Shown here in pieces: positions 17,251-25,399 of a stretch of DNA of 64,000 nucleotides. The stretch is taken from contig JAUIEU010000001.1 of the NCBI GenBank assembly GCA_030429585.1, forward strand, positions 2,077,848 to 2,141,847, read 5' to 3'. Position numbers and translations under genes: made by a program. The notes beneath the pieces were generated by a model. The model made no database searches. It was given only the letters and a program-made list of their open reading frames with translations, and was not told where the DNA came from. This DNA is from a bacterium. GTDB lineage: Bacteria; Cyanobacteriota; Vampirovibrionia; Vampirovibrionales; Vampirovibrionaceae. How positions within the stretch are numbered: the first letter of the stretch is position 1; each line of letters begins with the position of its first letter.

Positions 17251-18162
17251 TTGGAACCTTTGATTGTGACTAACGCTTCTTTACCTTTTCCTACCGAACC
17301 TCACCGCCAATTTTCTGGTAAACCCTTTGTGCTGCTAGCTGGGCCAGATGTGTTAGAGCACGATGGTGCCGTTAATATGCAAGCTGCCAAGGCGTTAAAC
17401 AATATGGTTAGCGAGCTTAGCGAGATTTACCCCGTCGAGTATTATTTTAAAAGCAGCTACGATAAAGCTAACCGCACTAGCATTACCGCATACCGTGGCC
17501 CCGGCGCTAAGCAAGGCCTAGAAATGCTAAAACGCATTAAGGGCGATGTGGGCGTGCCGATTGTAACCGATGTGCACACCCCGGAAGAAGCCGAAATGGC
17601 CGGTAAGGTAGTGGATATGATTCAGGTGCCGGCGTTTTTATCGCGCCAAACCGATTTGCTGCTAGCAGCAGGTAACACGGGTAAAATCATTAACATTAAA
17701 AAGGGCCAATTCCTCAGCCCCCACGATGTGATCCATGCGGCTGAAAAAGTAAAAAGCACGGGCAACAGCAATATTTATATTACCGAGCGCGGCGCCACCT
17801 TTGGCTATAACAATTTAGTGGTGGATATGCGCGGTACCCCTATTGTGCAAAGTTATGGCTACCCGGTTATCTTTGATGCCACCCATAGCATCCAGCTGCC
17901 CGGTGGGCAAGGTAGCAGCAGTGGCGGCCAACGAGAATACGCCCTAACCCTAGCCAAAGCGGCAGTGGCGGCTGGGTGCAACGGTTTGTTTTTTGAAACC
18001 CACCCCACCCCAGATACTGCCTTGTGCGACGGGCCCAACATGCTACCCATCGATTGGATGCGGCCTTTGCTGGAAACGTGTTTAACGATTCACAAGGCCA
18101 TTCATCAGTCTGCAGGCGCTACTGCTGCGGGTAACAATACCCCTGCTATGGCAGCAGTGTAA
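17251..18162 (+). CDS. kdsA: 3-deoxy-D-manno-octulosonate 8-phosphate synthase (KdsA)
   Basis: KdsA condenses phosphoenolpyruvate and arabinose 5-phosphate to Kdo-8-phosphate for LPS. The 303-residue frame has FKSSYDKANRTSI, YRGPG, TDVHTPEEA, IQVPAFLSRQTDLL, INIKKGQFLSP, ERGATFGYNNLVVDMR, DATHSIQLPGGQ and the C-terminal HPTPDTALCDGPNMLP. The residue that splits metal-dependent (Cys) from metal-independent (Asn) enzymes reads Asp here (AGPDVLEHD, residue 33). The start is uncertain: TTG codons at 17251 and 17260 and a GTG at 17266 are possible, and none has a clear ribosome site. Confidence 0.95.
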   Translation: MEPLIVTNASLPFPTEPHRQFSGKPFVLLAGPDVLEHDGAVNMQAAKALNNMVSELSEIYPVEYYFKSSYDKANRTSITAYRGPGAKQGLEMLKRIKGDVGVPIVTDVHTPEEAEMAGKVVDMIQVPAFLSRQTDLLLAAGNTGKIINIKKGQFLSPHDVIHAAEKVKSTGNSNIYITERGATFGYNNLVVDMRGTPIVQSYGYPVIFDATHSIQLPGGQGSSSGGQREYALTLAKAAVAAGCNGLFFETHPTPDTALCDGPNMLPIDWMRPLLETCLTIHKAIHQSAGATAAGNNTPAMAAV

Positions 18163-18177
18163 GGTTAGAATGGTAGG

Positions 18178-18801
18178 GTGAGATTGTTGATACCATCACC
18201 CCATACCAAAACAGCGTTGCGCCAGCAGGCCAAGCAACGCCGTGCCCAGTGGCCCGCGGTAGCCAAGCAGGCCATAGAAGGTGCTATCCAACGCCATGTA
18301 CAAGCGTGGGTGGGCACCCATAACCCGGCTACGATACTGGGGTATTGGCCCCTTGCTAGTGAGTTATCTTTAATACCGTGCTACGAGGCGTGGTACCAGG
18401 AGGGCAAAGCCGTGTATTTGCCGGTGGTAACAAGTGCGTCGCCGACAGGGCCGCCCGTTATGGCTTTTTACCTGTGGCAGCCAGGCGTGGCCATGGAAAC
18501 AAATCGCTACGGCATTGCAGAACCGTCAACGGCTCTGGCGCCTTGGTTGCCTAGTAATGTGGCAACATCGCCTACGGTAATGCTGCTGCCTGCTTTGGCG
18601 GTGGATGAGCAGGGTTACCGGGTAGGCTATGGCGGCGGATATTACGATGCGTTTTTAACGGCAGTGCCTAGCAATACCCCACTAAGTACCTTGGCCGTGT
18701 GCGAAGAGGCCTTTAAAGTGCCTGCCATTTCGGATACAGCCCCCCATGATGCCAAAGTGCAATGGGTCGCCAGCGAAGGTGGGGTAGTTCATGTCGCCTA
18801 G
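18178..18801 (+). CDS. 5-formyltetrahydrofolate cyclo-ligase
   Basis: This enzyme (MTHFS family) converts 5-formyl-THF to 5,10-methenyl-THF with ATP, recycling folate formed as a side product, partly by glycine metabolism. It has 207 residues with an N-terminal basic helix (RQQAKQRRAQWPAVAK), LGYWPLASELSLIP, PALAVDEQGYRVGYGGGYYD and a family C-terminus. The GYGGGYYDAF ATP/folate loop is intact. The start is a GTG at 18178. The stop overlaps the next gene by 11 bases, so the two are coupled. Confidence 0.92.
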   Translation: MRLLIPSPHTKTALRQQAKQRRAQWPAVAKQAIEGAIQRHVQAWVGTHNPATILGYWPLASELSLIPCYEAWYQEGKAVYLPVVTSASPTGPPVMAFYLWQPGVAMETNRYGIAEPSTALAPWLPSNVATSPTVMLLPALAVDEQGYRVGYGGGYYDAFLTAVPSNTPLSTLAVCEEAFKVPAISDTAPHDAKVQWVASEGGVVHVA

Positions 18802-20164
18802 TGCTGCGCAAATTAAGGTGGCCTTACGGCGTTTGGCGCGGTGCCGCCCCCCAGCAGAACGCTTTGCTGCTGCCGAAGCCGTGTTAAATAACGGCCAAGT
18901 ACTGGGTGACGATGACAGAGCTAACCTTATTAACCCTTGGTTAATGGCGTGGGTATTGCAGCAAGAGGCTTGCCAGTGGGCGCTAGGGGATTGGGCCCTT
19001 AGGCGATTTGGCCAGTGGGTGCGTGGCCAGGGCTACCATACGGGGGTACTGGCGCCTTTGCAGGGGTGGCTTTCTGTGGCGAGCAACCCGCCTTTTTTAG
19101 CCTATAACGATGCTACCCGCGCTGCCATAACCGCCTGGGCCATGGATGCCTTTGCCATGTTGCCTCCTCATACCCATCCGCAGGCGTGGCTTAGCCAGGT
19201 AAATACCCCCCAGCAGTTGGCTTGTGGCCTGTTAATGGTGGTGTATGGGTGCGGCAATGCAACAGGCCATACCTTATGGCCCCTGGCGGCGTGGTTACAA
19301 CCCCCCACCAATGAAAAACATCGCCCAGAACCCCACGATGCCCTATTGCGGGTATGGCAGCAAGCGGCCTGCACCTTAGGTGGCGTGGCAGCGGAGTGGC
19401 CTGCTATTACCAGCATTTCGGTGGGAGAAATCCACAGGCGGTTATGGCAAACGGTGGGCAGCCATGGAGGCGAAAATTTGGCCAAAGTCGCCTCTCACAG
19501 CCAACACCTGTGGGAGAGTCGCCCCCGGTACGGCATGGTGGTGGTGGAAGGCATGAGCGAAACCCATGTATTACCACCTGCGGCGAAGGCGCTGGGGCTA
19601 ACCTTAGCAGCCGATGGCATTGATGTGGTGGCCGCAGGGGGGAAATCTCCCATGGTGGGGCTGGTGGGCGCGTTAAAATCGGCGGGGTACTTGAGCCCCA
19701 TGGCGGTGTTGTTGGATGCGGATGGGGCAGCAGAGGCCCATACCATGGCCCCTGTGTTGGGTGCTGCGGATACCTTGTTGTGCTTGCCTGGCGGCGCTTT
19801 GGAAGATACCTATAGTGATGACTTGTTATTAGCGGTGATTAATCGCTATTTTAACCCGGTAAGCCCGCTAACCCAGGCGGATATAACTTTAGCCCGAAGT
19901 CGGGGTTCAGGGAGTGATAACCTGGCATTGCTCACAGATCTTTTTCGTTATTACGAGTTAGACCCCCCGGATAAGCCCGGCCCTTTTGATAAGGTAACCT
20001 TTGCCCAAACCGTAAAAGAGTGGCTGTTGCAGGTGTGTGACGAGGCCACCTTGCCCAGTCATCGTTGGGTGCCAGCACCCCTGGTAGCGCTATTAACAGG
20101 CCATGGGGCCAAGGTGGCGCAACATCGCCAAGCTATCCACCGCCATATGGGCATGGTTACGTGA
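18791..20164 (+). CDS. protein with OLD-type TOPRIM domain, no ATPase domain
   Basis: The 457-residue protein has an N-terminal helical part (about 1-240, Trp/Ala/Leu-rich, unrecognised) and a C-terminal TOPRIM-like domain. The latter reads GMVVVEGMSETHVLPPAAKA, LTLAADGIDVVAAGGKSPMV, VLLDADGAAEAH and CLPGGALEDTYSDDLL. This is the order of motifs in OLD-family nucleases and DnaG-type TOPRIM: an early Glu, a DxD pair and a later acidic LEDTY. No Walker A motif or ABC-ATPase precedes it, unlike OLD or Gabija GajA proteins. It sits between cyclo-ligase (overlap 11 bases) and the class IV aminotransferase (overlap 4 bases), an odd place for a nuclease. Its function is unknown; a nuclease or nucleotidyl-binding role is inferred. 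Confidence 0.8.
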   Translation: MSPSAAQIKVALRRLARCRPPAERFAAAEAVLNNGQVLGDDDRANLINPWLMAWVLQQEACQWALGDWALRRFGQWVRGQGYHTGVLAPLQGWLSVASNPPFLAYNDATRAAITAWAMDAFAMLPPHTHPQAWLSQVNTPQQLACGLLMVVYGCGNATGHTLWPLAAWLQPPTNEKHRPEPHDALLRVWQQAACTLGGVAAEWPAITSISVGEIHRRLWQTVGSHGGENLAKVASHSQHLWESRPRYGMVVVEGMSETHVLPPAAKALGLTLAADGIDVVAAGGKSPMVGLVGALKSAGYLSPMAVLLDADGAAEAHTMAPVLGAADTLLCLPGGALEDTYSDDLLLAVINRYFNPVSPLTQADITLARSRGSGSDNLALLTDLFRYYELDPPDKPGPFDKVTFAQTVKEWLLQVCDEATLPSHRWVPAPLVALLTGHGAKVAQHRQAIHRHMGMVT

Positions 20165-21036
20165 GTGGCCCCTTGTTTTACAAATGGGTAGCCCCAGGGT
20201 GGTTGCCGGTAAACGAGCCTGCCCTGGTGGTGGTGGCTGGCCCACCCACCCAGGTGTTTACCAGTTTTCGGTGGCCAGTGAGTCAGGATGATGACCTTAA
20301 CCAGTGTTGGCTACAGGCCCATTGGGCCCGTGTTACCTGCCATGCTGTACACATGGGGTGGGCCCAAGCAACAGAACCTAATACTAATGCGGTTGTAGCG
20401 GTCTTGGGGCCTGTATTGCAGACCCAAGGGGCTACTCTACAAACGCCTTTTCGGGTAAGGCTTTCGGTTAATGGGGTAGGCGATATGGTGGTGGCGTTGT
20501 CGCCGGGGTTGCCTTTGCCAGAAGAACCGTGGTTGCTACATATGTTGCCGTACCAACACGCTAACCCTAGGGTAAAGCATAATGCGCGCCAACAGGCGGT
20601 GGCCTTGCAACAGCATGGCCAACAACAATGGCAGGCAGATGACGTGTGGTGGCAGCACCCGCAACACGGCCTAACAGAAACCACCATTGCCAATACCATA
20701 GGGCTGAGTATAAATGATGCAGGCGCGGTAACGGTACGGATTCCGCCAGATGAAAACCGATTGAGCGGTTTGGTAGAAGGGTGTGTGCGAGCTCTGTGTG
20801 CTAACAACCACGGCATTACGGTTGTTCAGCAAGTAGTTACCCCTGCCGAAGTGGCCCACTGGCAAGGGATGGTGCTGACCAATAGTGTACGTGGGGTGTG
20901 GCCTGTTAAGCAGGTAGGCACTCAGAGAGGTACTACGGTGTTTGCTTGGCCAAACGCATTACAGCAAGTGGTTAGCCGTTGGGCCCGTTTGTGGCCTTCA
21001 GCCATACCGGCAATCTCGTCGACACAAGGCCGTTAA
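20161..21036 (+). CDS. class IV aminotransferase (PabC/aminodeoxychorismate lyase-like)
   Basis: PabC makes 4-aminobenzoate from aminodeoxychorismate with PLP, a step of folate synthesis. This 291-residue protein starts at GTG 20161, which overlaps the TGA of the preceding gene (GTGA). It has VKHNARQQAVALQQ, whose Lys fits the PLP Lys, HGLTETTIANTIGL and the C-terminal VVTPAEVAHWQGM then LTNSVRGVWPV, characteristic of the family. Other class IV enzymes (branched-chain or D-amino-acid aminotransferases) are possible, but the GVWPV ending and the folate-gene neighbour favour PabC. The first 110 residues are divergent. Confidence 0.82.
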   Translation: MSGPLFYKWVAPGWLPVNEPALVVVAGPPTQVFTSFRWPVSQDDDLNQCWLQAHWARVTCHAVHMGWAQATEPNTNAVVAVLGPVLQTQGATLQTPFRVRLSVNGVGDMVVALSPGLPLPEEPWLLHMLPYQHANPRVKHNARQQAVALQQHGQQQWQADDVWWQHPQHGLTETTIANTIGLSINDAGAVTVRIPPDENRLSGLVEGCVRALCANNHGITVVQQVVTPAEVAHWQGMVLTNSVRGVWPVKQVGTQRGTTVFAWPNALQQVVSRWARLWPSAIPAISSTQGR

Positions 21037-21524
21037 TGACGGTGGCTGGCTGGGGTCATGCCACGCGGGTTATTTCTGGGCCGGGCTTTGGCGGCGGTGG
21101 CAGTAGGGGCCATCATATCGTGGAGTTGCTGGCGCTGGTCATCCGTCAGGCTTTGCTTTTTCTGCATTAAAATTCGGGTGGCGGATTTGTGCAGTTGGTG
21201 GCGGTTGCGCTCTAGCCGGTTTTGCACTCGCATCATGGCTTCTGGTGTGGCATCCGGCGATTCCATGAGTTGGCGAAGGGTATCTTGGTCTTGTTTAATT
21301 TGAGGATGCAGGCGGTTGTAGGTTTGGGCCCATTGGGTATCTAGTTGTTGCAGGCGCTGGTGTTGCTCGCCGGATAAATCCAACGCGGCCCAATTAATGT
21401 GGGGCTTGCCATGGTGGGCCTGGGCTGGGGGCATGGGGGTCAGTAGCAGTTGGGTTACCAGCAGGGCGCTTAACGCCAGCAGGCGCAGGGTGGGTGTTGT
21501 TTTGGAGTGGTGGGTGCGCATCAT
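21033..21524 (-). CDS. Spy/CpxP-like periplasmic protein
   Basis: This is a 163-residue exported protein with a signal peptide ending AQA near residue 36 and a strongly helical, Gln/Arg/His-rich mature part. It has LSGEQHQRLQQLDTQWAQTY and LTDDQRQQLHDMMAP, resembling the LTxxQ helices of the Spy/CpxP family and CnrX-type metal sensors. His-rich start (AHHGKPHIN) and end (PASHRH) could bind metal. It is the third gene of a minus-strand group with an ECF sigma factor and a probable anti-sigma factor, so a periplasmic sensor or chaperone role is likely. It overlaps the convergent aminotransferase by four bases. Confidence 0.75.
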   Translation of the reverse strand: MMRTHHSKTTPTLRLLALSALLVTQLLLTPMPPAQAHHGKPHINWAALDLSGEQHQRLQQLDTQWAQTYNRLHPQIKQDQDTLRQLMESPDATPEAMMRVQNRLERNRHQLHKSATRILMQKKQSLTDDQRQQLHDMMAPTATAAKARPRNNPRGMTPASHRH

Positions 21525-21578
21525 GGGTAATATCAGCAGGGGTACAAAAGGGTGACGAGTAATAATAGTAGATTACAC

Positions 21579-22274
21579 CTAAAACTGGCAGCGGCTTAAC
21601 ACGCCCCAATCACTGGTGGGCACGGTGTCTGTGCAGCTTTCTAGCACGTATTGTTCTACAGGGGGGGCGCCAGTGGCTAGCAATAGGTTAGGCGAAGCTT
21701 CTGTGTAGGCGGCGGGTGTGGCCTGGGCTAAGGTGGCCCCAATCACGCTAGGTTCTACGGGGGTAATGCCTAGGGTGGCTACCAGCAATAAGCTGGCCGC
21801 AATGGCGCTGGCCCACCGAGGCATGGGCAGTATTTCAACCATAGGCGTTGGTAGTGGCGTTGTCGTGGCGGGGGCATCTGCACTAAAGGATTGTTGTACC
21901 AATTGCTGTGGGGTTAAGGCCAGGGTGGTGGCTAACGTATCGCCAGCCCGTTGGGCGTAACCGGCCAGGGTGTGGTGCAATTCGGTGAGTTGGGCCACGT
22001 GGTGTTGCAGGGTGGTATCTTGGCTTAGCTGTTGTTCAAAGGCGGTGCGGGTGGCGCTGTCTAACGCGTAGGGTGTATCGGCCCACAGGGCAGCTTGTTG
22101 TGCTAATTCCGTAGGGTGGATGGTATGTTGGGCTGTGCTATCGGCGGTTAAGTTGGCCTGAATCGCTTGCCATACGGTGTCATCATCAGGCAGCTGCTGA
22201 CCATACTCGCCCAGTAATTGGCTGAGTGCGTCGTTGCTAGAAGATTCGGGGTGGGAGGAAAACGTGGGTTCCAT
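21579..22274 (-). CDS. probable anti-sigma factor, single-pass membrane protein
   Basis: The 231-residue protein has a cytoplasmic N-terminal region (about 1-150), rich in Thr, Gln and Leu, one transmembrane segment near 152-175 (WASAIAASLLLVATLGI) and a C-terminal periplasmic tail with two Cys. This topology, and its place directly after an ECF sigma factor gene on the same strand, fits an anti-sigma factor. It lacks an obvious HxxxCxxC zinc motif of the ZAS class. It could instead be a different regulatory membrane protein. Confidence 0.7.
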   Translation of the reverse strand: MEPTFSSHPESSSNDALSQLLGEYGQQLPDDDTVWQAIQANLTADSTAQHTIHPTELAQQAALWADTPYALDSATRTAFEQQLSQDTTLQHHVAQLTELHHTLAGYAQRAGDTLATTLALTPQQLVQQSFSADAPATTTPLPTPMVEILPMPRWASAIAASLLLVATLGITPVEPSVIGATLAQATPAAYTEASPNLLLATGAPPVEQYVLESCTDTVPTSDWGVLSRCQF

Positions 22275-22325
22275 GGGTTAGGGTGGGTTCGTTATAGGTT
22301 AAATTGGGGGTAAACAGAAAAAGGG

Positions 22326-23141
22326 TTAGTTGGCGTCTGGTTCGCCGGTGGGTTTTAAGTATGGCGCCAGGGCGGTTTGTAACCGTAAGCGGGCGCGGGC
22401 TAATCTGGATTTGACGGTGCCCAGTTCCGTATCGGTGAGTTGGGCAATTTCTTCGTAGGTTAAGCCCTGTAGTTCTCGTAGGACGATGACCTGGCGGAAG
22501 TGTTCCGGTAGGGCATCAATGGCATCGCGGATTTGGGTGTCTAATTCGCTGCCCATGGCTTGCCGCTCTGGGTGGGCGTTTTCATCGGGTATATCCCGCT
22601 GGGCACTTTTGTCGTCGTCGTCAAACACGGGGGCATCTAACGAGGATGTGGGTAATTGGCGCCGCTTTTTCCGCAAGGTATCGTAAAACAGGTTGGTAAT
22701 AATACGGTTTAACCAATAATTGAAGGTTTTAGGGTTGCGCAAGCTGCCAATGCTACGGCACATCCGCATCAGTACTTCCTGGGCCATGTCGGCAATATCA
22801 TTGCGTTCTGGGGCTAGGTGGTACAGGGCAATCGTCACTTTTTTTTGGTGGCGTTTTACCAGCTCTTCCAAGGCGCGCATAGCATGGTGGGGCTTTTCTG
22901 CCCGCTGTTGTGCCTTAATAATCAATTCTTCCACACTCAAGTTGGCCCAGTCAGTTAGGGTAGCGGGGGCGTCTTGGGTTAGGGTGGTGGGAGATGAGGG
23001 TGGGCTCATGCCAGGAAGGGTAATCTTAACCGGGGATAATTTTTTAGAAAAAGCGTTTGCTTGCGGGCGTTTTGCTGTGTCTTTGGCTCGTGCAGGCGAG
23101 GGAGACGAAGCGGTTGTATTGCCACGGAGTTGGTTTTGCAT
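22326..23141 (-). CDS. ECF-type RNA polymerase sigma factor
   Basis: An alternative sigma factor of the extracytoplasmic-function class, 271 residues counted from the ATG at 23141. Region 2 (about 92-165) has DIADMAQEVLMRMCRSIGSL and NPKTFNYWLNRIITNLFYDT. Region 4 (about 210-262) has LPEHFRQVIVLRELQGLTYE and LGTVKSRLARARLRLQ, the helix-turn-helix that reads the -35. The first 70 residues are a Pro/Ser/Thr-rich extension, so the true start may be the internal ATG at 23009 (MSPPSSPTT). It is followed by the putative anti-sigma gene. Confidence 0.9.
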   Translation of the reverse strand: MQNQLRGNTTASSPSPARAKDTAKRPQANAFSKKLSPVKITLPGMSPPSSPTTLTQDAPATLTDWANLSVEELIIKAQQRAEKPHHAMRALEELVKRHQKKVTIALYHLAPERNDIADMAQEVLMRMCRSIGSLRNPKTFNYWLNRIITNLFYDTLRKKRRQLPTSSLDAPVFDDDDKSAQRDIPDENAHPERQAMGSELDTQIRDAIDALPEHFRQVIVLRELQGLTYEEIAQLTDTELGTVKSRLARARLRLQTALAPYLKPTGEPDAN

Positions 23142-23200
23142 TGTATCATGCCTATAGCTACGGAATGTAGTGTCCCTATTTTGTTTAAGACGGTCACCCT

Positions 23201-24658
23201 ATGGAACAAGTTCCTCACCTTGATGATGACGCCCTGGCGGGCGCTAGCCCAACGGCTGCCAAAACCACTGGTACACGGTGGATGTCGTTGGCGGATCCTA
23301 TCCACGGCATTATTCAGTTTGACCGCCACGATACCACCCATCAGATGTTACTCGCGGTGATGAATAGTCCCTCATTTCAGCGGTTACGGCGCATTAAGCA
23401 AATGGGCTTGGCAGAATTTGTCTTCCCCAATGCGACCCACAGCCGGTTTGTTCACTCGTTGGGTGCCACCCACTTAATGCTCGAAGCCTTAGAAGTGTTT
23501 CGCCGAGAGCCAGAAGGCCGGGCGATTGTGGATGAGCATTTCCCGGGTACCAATATCCCCATGTATCAACTAATGCTGTTGGGTATTTTAGTGCACGATA
23601 TTGGCCATGCGCCCCTGTCTCACACGTTAGAAGATATTTTAGACCTAAAAAACTTAGGCCTTACCCATGATGAGCACTGGAATAAGCGGATTTTAATGGA
23701 GTCGCCTGACTTGTGCCGCGTGTGGGAAAAATTTGGCCCCCAACTGCCAGAAGCGTTAATGGCCTTTATGGGCCACCCGGTAGGCAAACCTGCCTGCGAG
23801 CCCCATTATTTAGCCGGCATGATTAGTAGCCAGTTAGATATGGATCGCCTAGATTACCTGCTGCGTGATAGCCATTTTTTAGGCGTGCGCTATGGGTACA
23901 TCGAATCTCAACGCATTATTAGCACCATGCAGCTCACTAATAAAAATAATGGCCAGCCCGTTATTGCTATTCGTAGCGAGGCCCTACCTGCCGTAGAACA
24001 TTACCTGTTTGGCCGCCACGAAGCCTACAAAATGGCGCTGCACCCGCTAGATAAAGCGGCAGAAATTACCCTGCAAAAGGCCTTGTTACGATTCCGCGAA
24101 GTGATGCGAAACGGCGACGACCCAGGGTACCGGGCTGAATTGTTGTTTCGGTTTTTAGATGACCCTGGCAGCTTAAGCCCTGGCGAATACTTAACCTTAG
24201 ACGATAATACGGTGTGGGAGGCCCTAAAACAGTGGTCGCTTACTTCGGCGGACCCATTACTGAAAGTATTGGCTAAGCGGCTTATGGAGCATGCCCTGTT
24301 TAAATTTGTGGATTTACGCAGTTACGGCCTCGGCGGCGATTTAGCCAACCACCCAGCGGTGTTTGCGGCGCTAAAAGAGCATTATGAGGCCCGCGGCTTA
24401 AGCTGGGAGTATGGATACGCGGAAACGACTGTGATTCCGCGCCCGCTGTACCGCCAAGGCAAAAGCGATAAACCCATTTGGATTAAAACCAGCACCGGCG
24501 ATGTACGTGATTTGCGCGATGTGTCCACGTTACCGTTGCGCACCAGTAGCCCCACGTGGGTAGAAGAGTGCGAGCGCCACGGCGAGCGCCACCTGGTGTT
24601 TGTGTGGGATAGCGATGCAAGACATGCGCTAAGAACAGCGCTGGAAGGTTATGTATAA
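23201..24658 (+). CDS. HD-superfamily phosphohydrolase (SAMHD1/dGTPase-like)
   Basis: A 485-residue enzyme of the COG1078 HD phosphohydrolase group, likely acting on nucleotides (deoxynucleoside triphosphates) or a related phosphate ester. It has the leading DPIHGIIQFD, the QRLRRIKQMG and HSRFVHSLGATH blocks, the metal motif HDIGHAPLSH and SSQLDMDRLDYLLRDS with the last metal Asp. No allosteric or RNA-binding domain is obvious in the C-terminal 150 residues. It is divergent from the sigma factor gene, with 59 bases between their starts. Confidence 0.9.
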   Translation: MEQVPHLDDDALAGASPTAAKTTGTRWMSLADPIHGIIQFDRHDTTHQMLLAVMNSPSFQRLRRIKQMGLAEFVFPNATHSRFVHSLGATHLMLEALEVFRREPEGRAIVDEHFPGTNIPMYQLMLLGILVHDIGHAPLSHTLEDILDLKNLGLTHDEHWNKRILMESPDLCRVWEKFGPQLPEALMAFMGHPVGKPACEPHYLAGMISSQLDMDRLDYLLRDSHFLGVRYGYIESQRIISTMQLTNKNNGQPVIAIRSEALPAVEHYLFGRHEAYKMALHPLDKAAEITLQKALLRFREVMRNGDDPGYRAELLFRFLDDPGSLSPGEYLTLDDNTVWEALKQWSLTSADPLLKVLAKRLMEHALFKFVDLRSYGLGGDLANHPAVFAALKEHYEARGLSWEYGYAETTVIPRPLYRQGKSDKPIWIKTSTGDVRDLRDVSTLPLRTSSPTWVEECERHGERHLVFVWDSDARHALRTALEGYV

Positions 24659-24757
24659 GTAAACTTTACATATTACTTTTTATACTGATGGCTACTATTG
24701 TTTGGGCGCTGTAATCCGAAGATTAAATTATAATAACATTTTAAGTGATTTTTATTA

Positions 24758-25294
24758 ATGAGTCCTCCATCGTTTAGCTATCGCCAAGTGCGTCAACGTA
24801 TTGCCGTTGTGTTGTGCATGGTGGTTCTGTTAAGTGGATTTTTAATTCCGCCGCCAGTCCATGCAGGCTTTAGTTTTATTAGGCATGTTCTTATTAGAAT
24901 TACGTTGCCGACCGTTGTTATGGTGTGGGTTCGGGCGCATCAAAGCGACTTGCACGAGGTAATTACTCAAGCTGATATTGACTCGCAGGTGGATATCCCT
25001 GGCAGTGACTACACTGTAAAAGGTATTGTTATTGCCAACCATTATGCCAGCCAGGTGCAATGCACAGTAGATACCCTGGCATTAAACCTAGTTAATGGTA
25101 GCGATAGTATTACGGTTAATCTGGATGGTACTATTGGCGGCACTAATATTAGTACAGCGCCATTTGTGCCGACTTTTACCAATAAAATAGCCTCTATTAA
25201 TATTAGTGGTGATATTGACGAATCGACGGTTAACCCGACGGATGCCCCCGGTACCTATAGTGGCACCTTTACCATTACCGCCACCATTATTTAG
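24758..25294 (+). CDS. secreted beta-rich hypothetical protein
   Basis: A 178-residue protein with a strong N-terminal signal peptide (hydrophobic core near 15-33, site at VHA). A second hydrophobic stretch follows near 40-58. The remainder is Thr/Ser/Asn/Asp/Ile-rich and predicted beta. The end, APGTYSGTFTITATII, resembles the last strand of DUF4402-like or fimbrial-type secreted domains. It is somewhat richer in A and T than its neighbours. A 99-base AT-rich upstream region could hold its promoter. Confidence 0.6.
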   Translation: MSPPSFSYRQVRQRIAVVLCMVVLLSGFLIPPPVHAGFSFIRHVLIRITLPTVVMVWVRAHQSDLHEVITQADIDSQVDIPGSDYTVKGIVIANHYASQVQCTVDTLALNLVNGSDSITVNLDGTIGGTNISTAPFVPTFTNKIASINISGDIDESTVNPTDAPGTYSGTFTITATII

Positions 25295-25399
25295 GGGTGG
25301 TGCTGTATGTACATGGATAGGGTTTGTTCATAGACTTTCTAAAGGGTGCGAATTATAGTAATAGCCTGATTATTAAACGTTATTTCTTGGTTGTTATCT

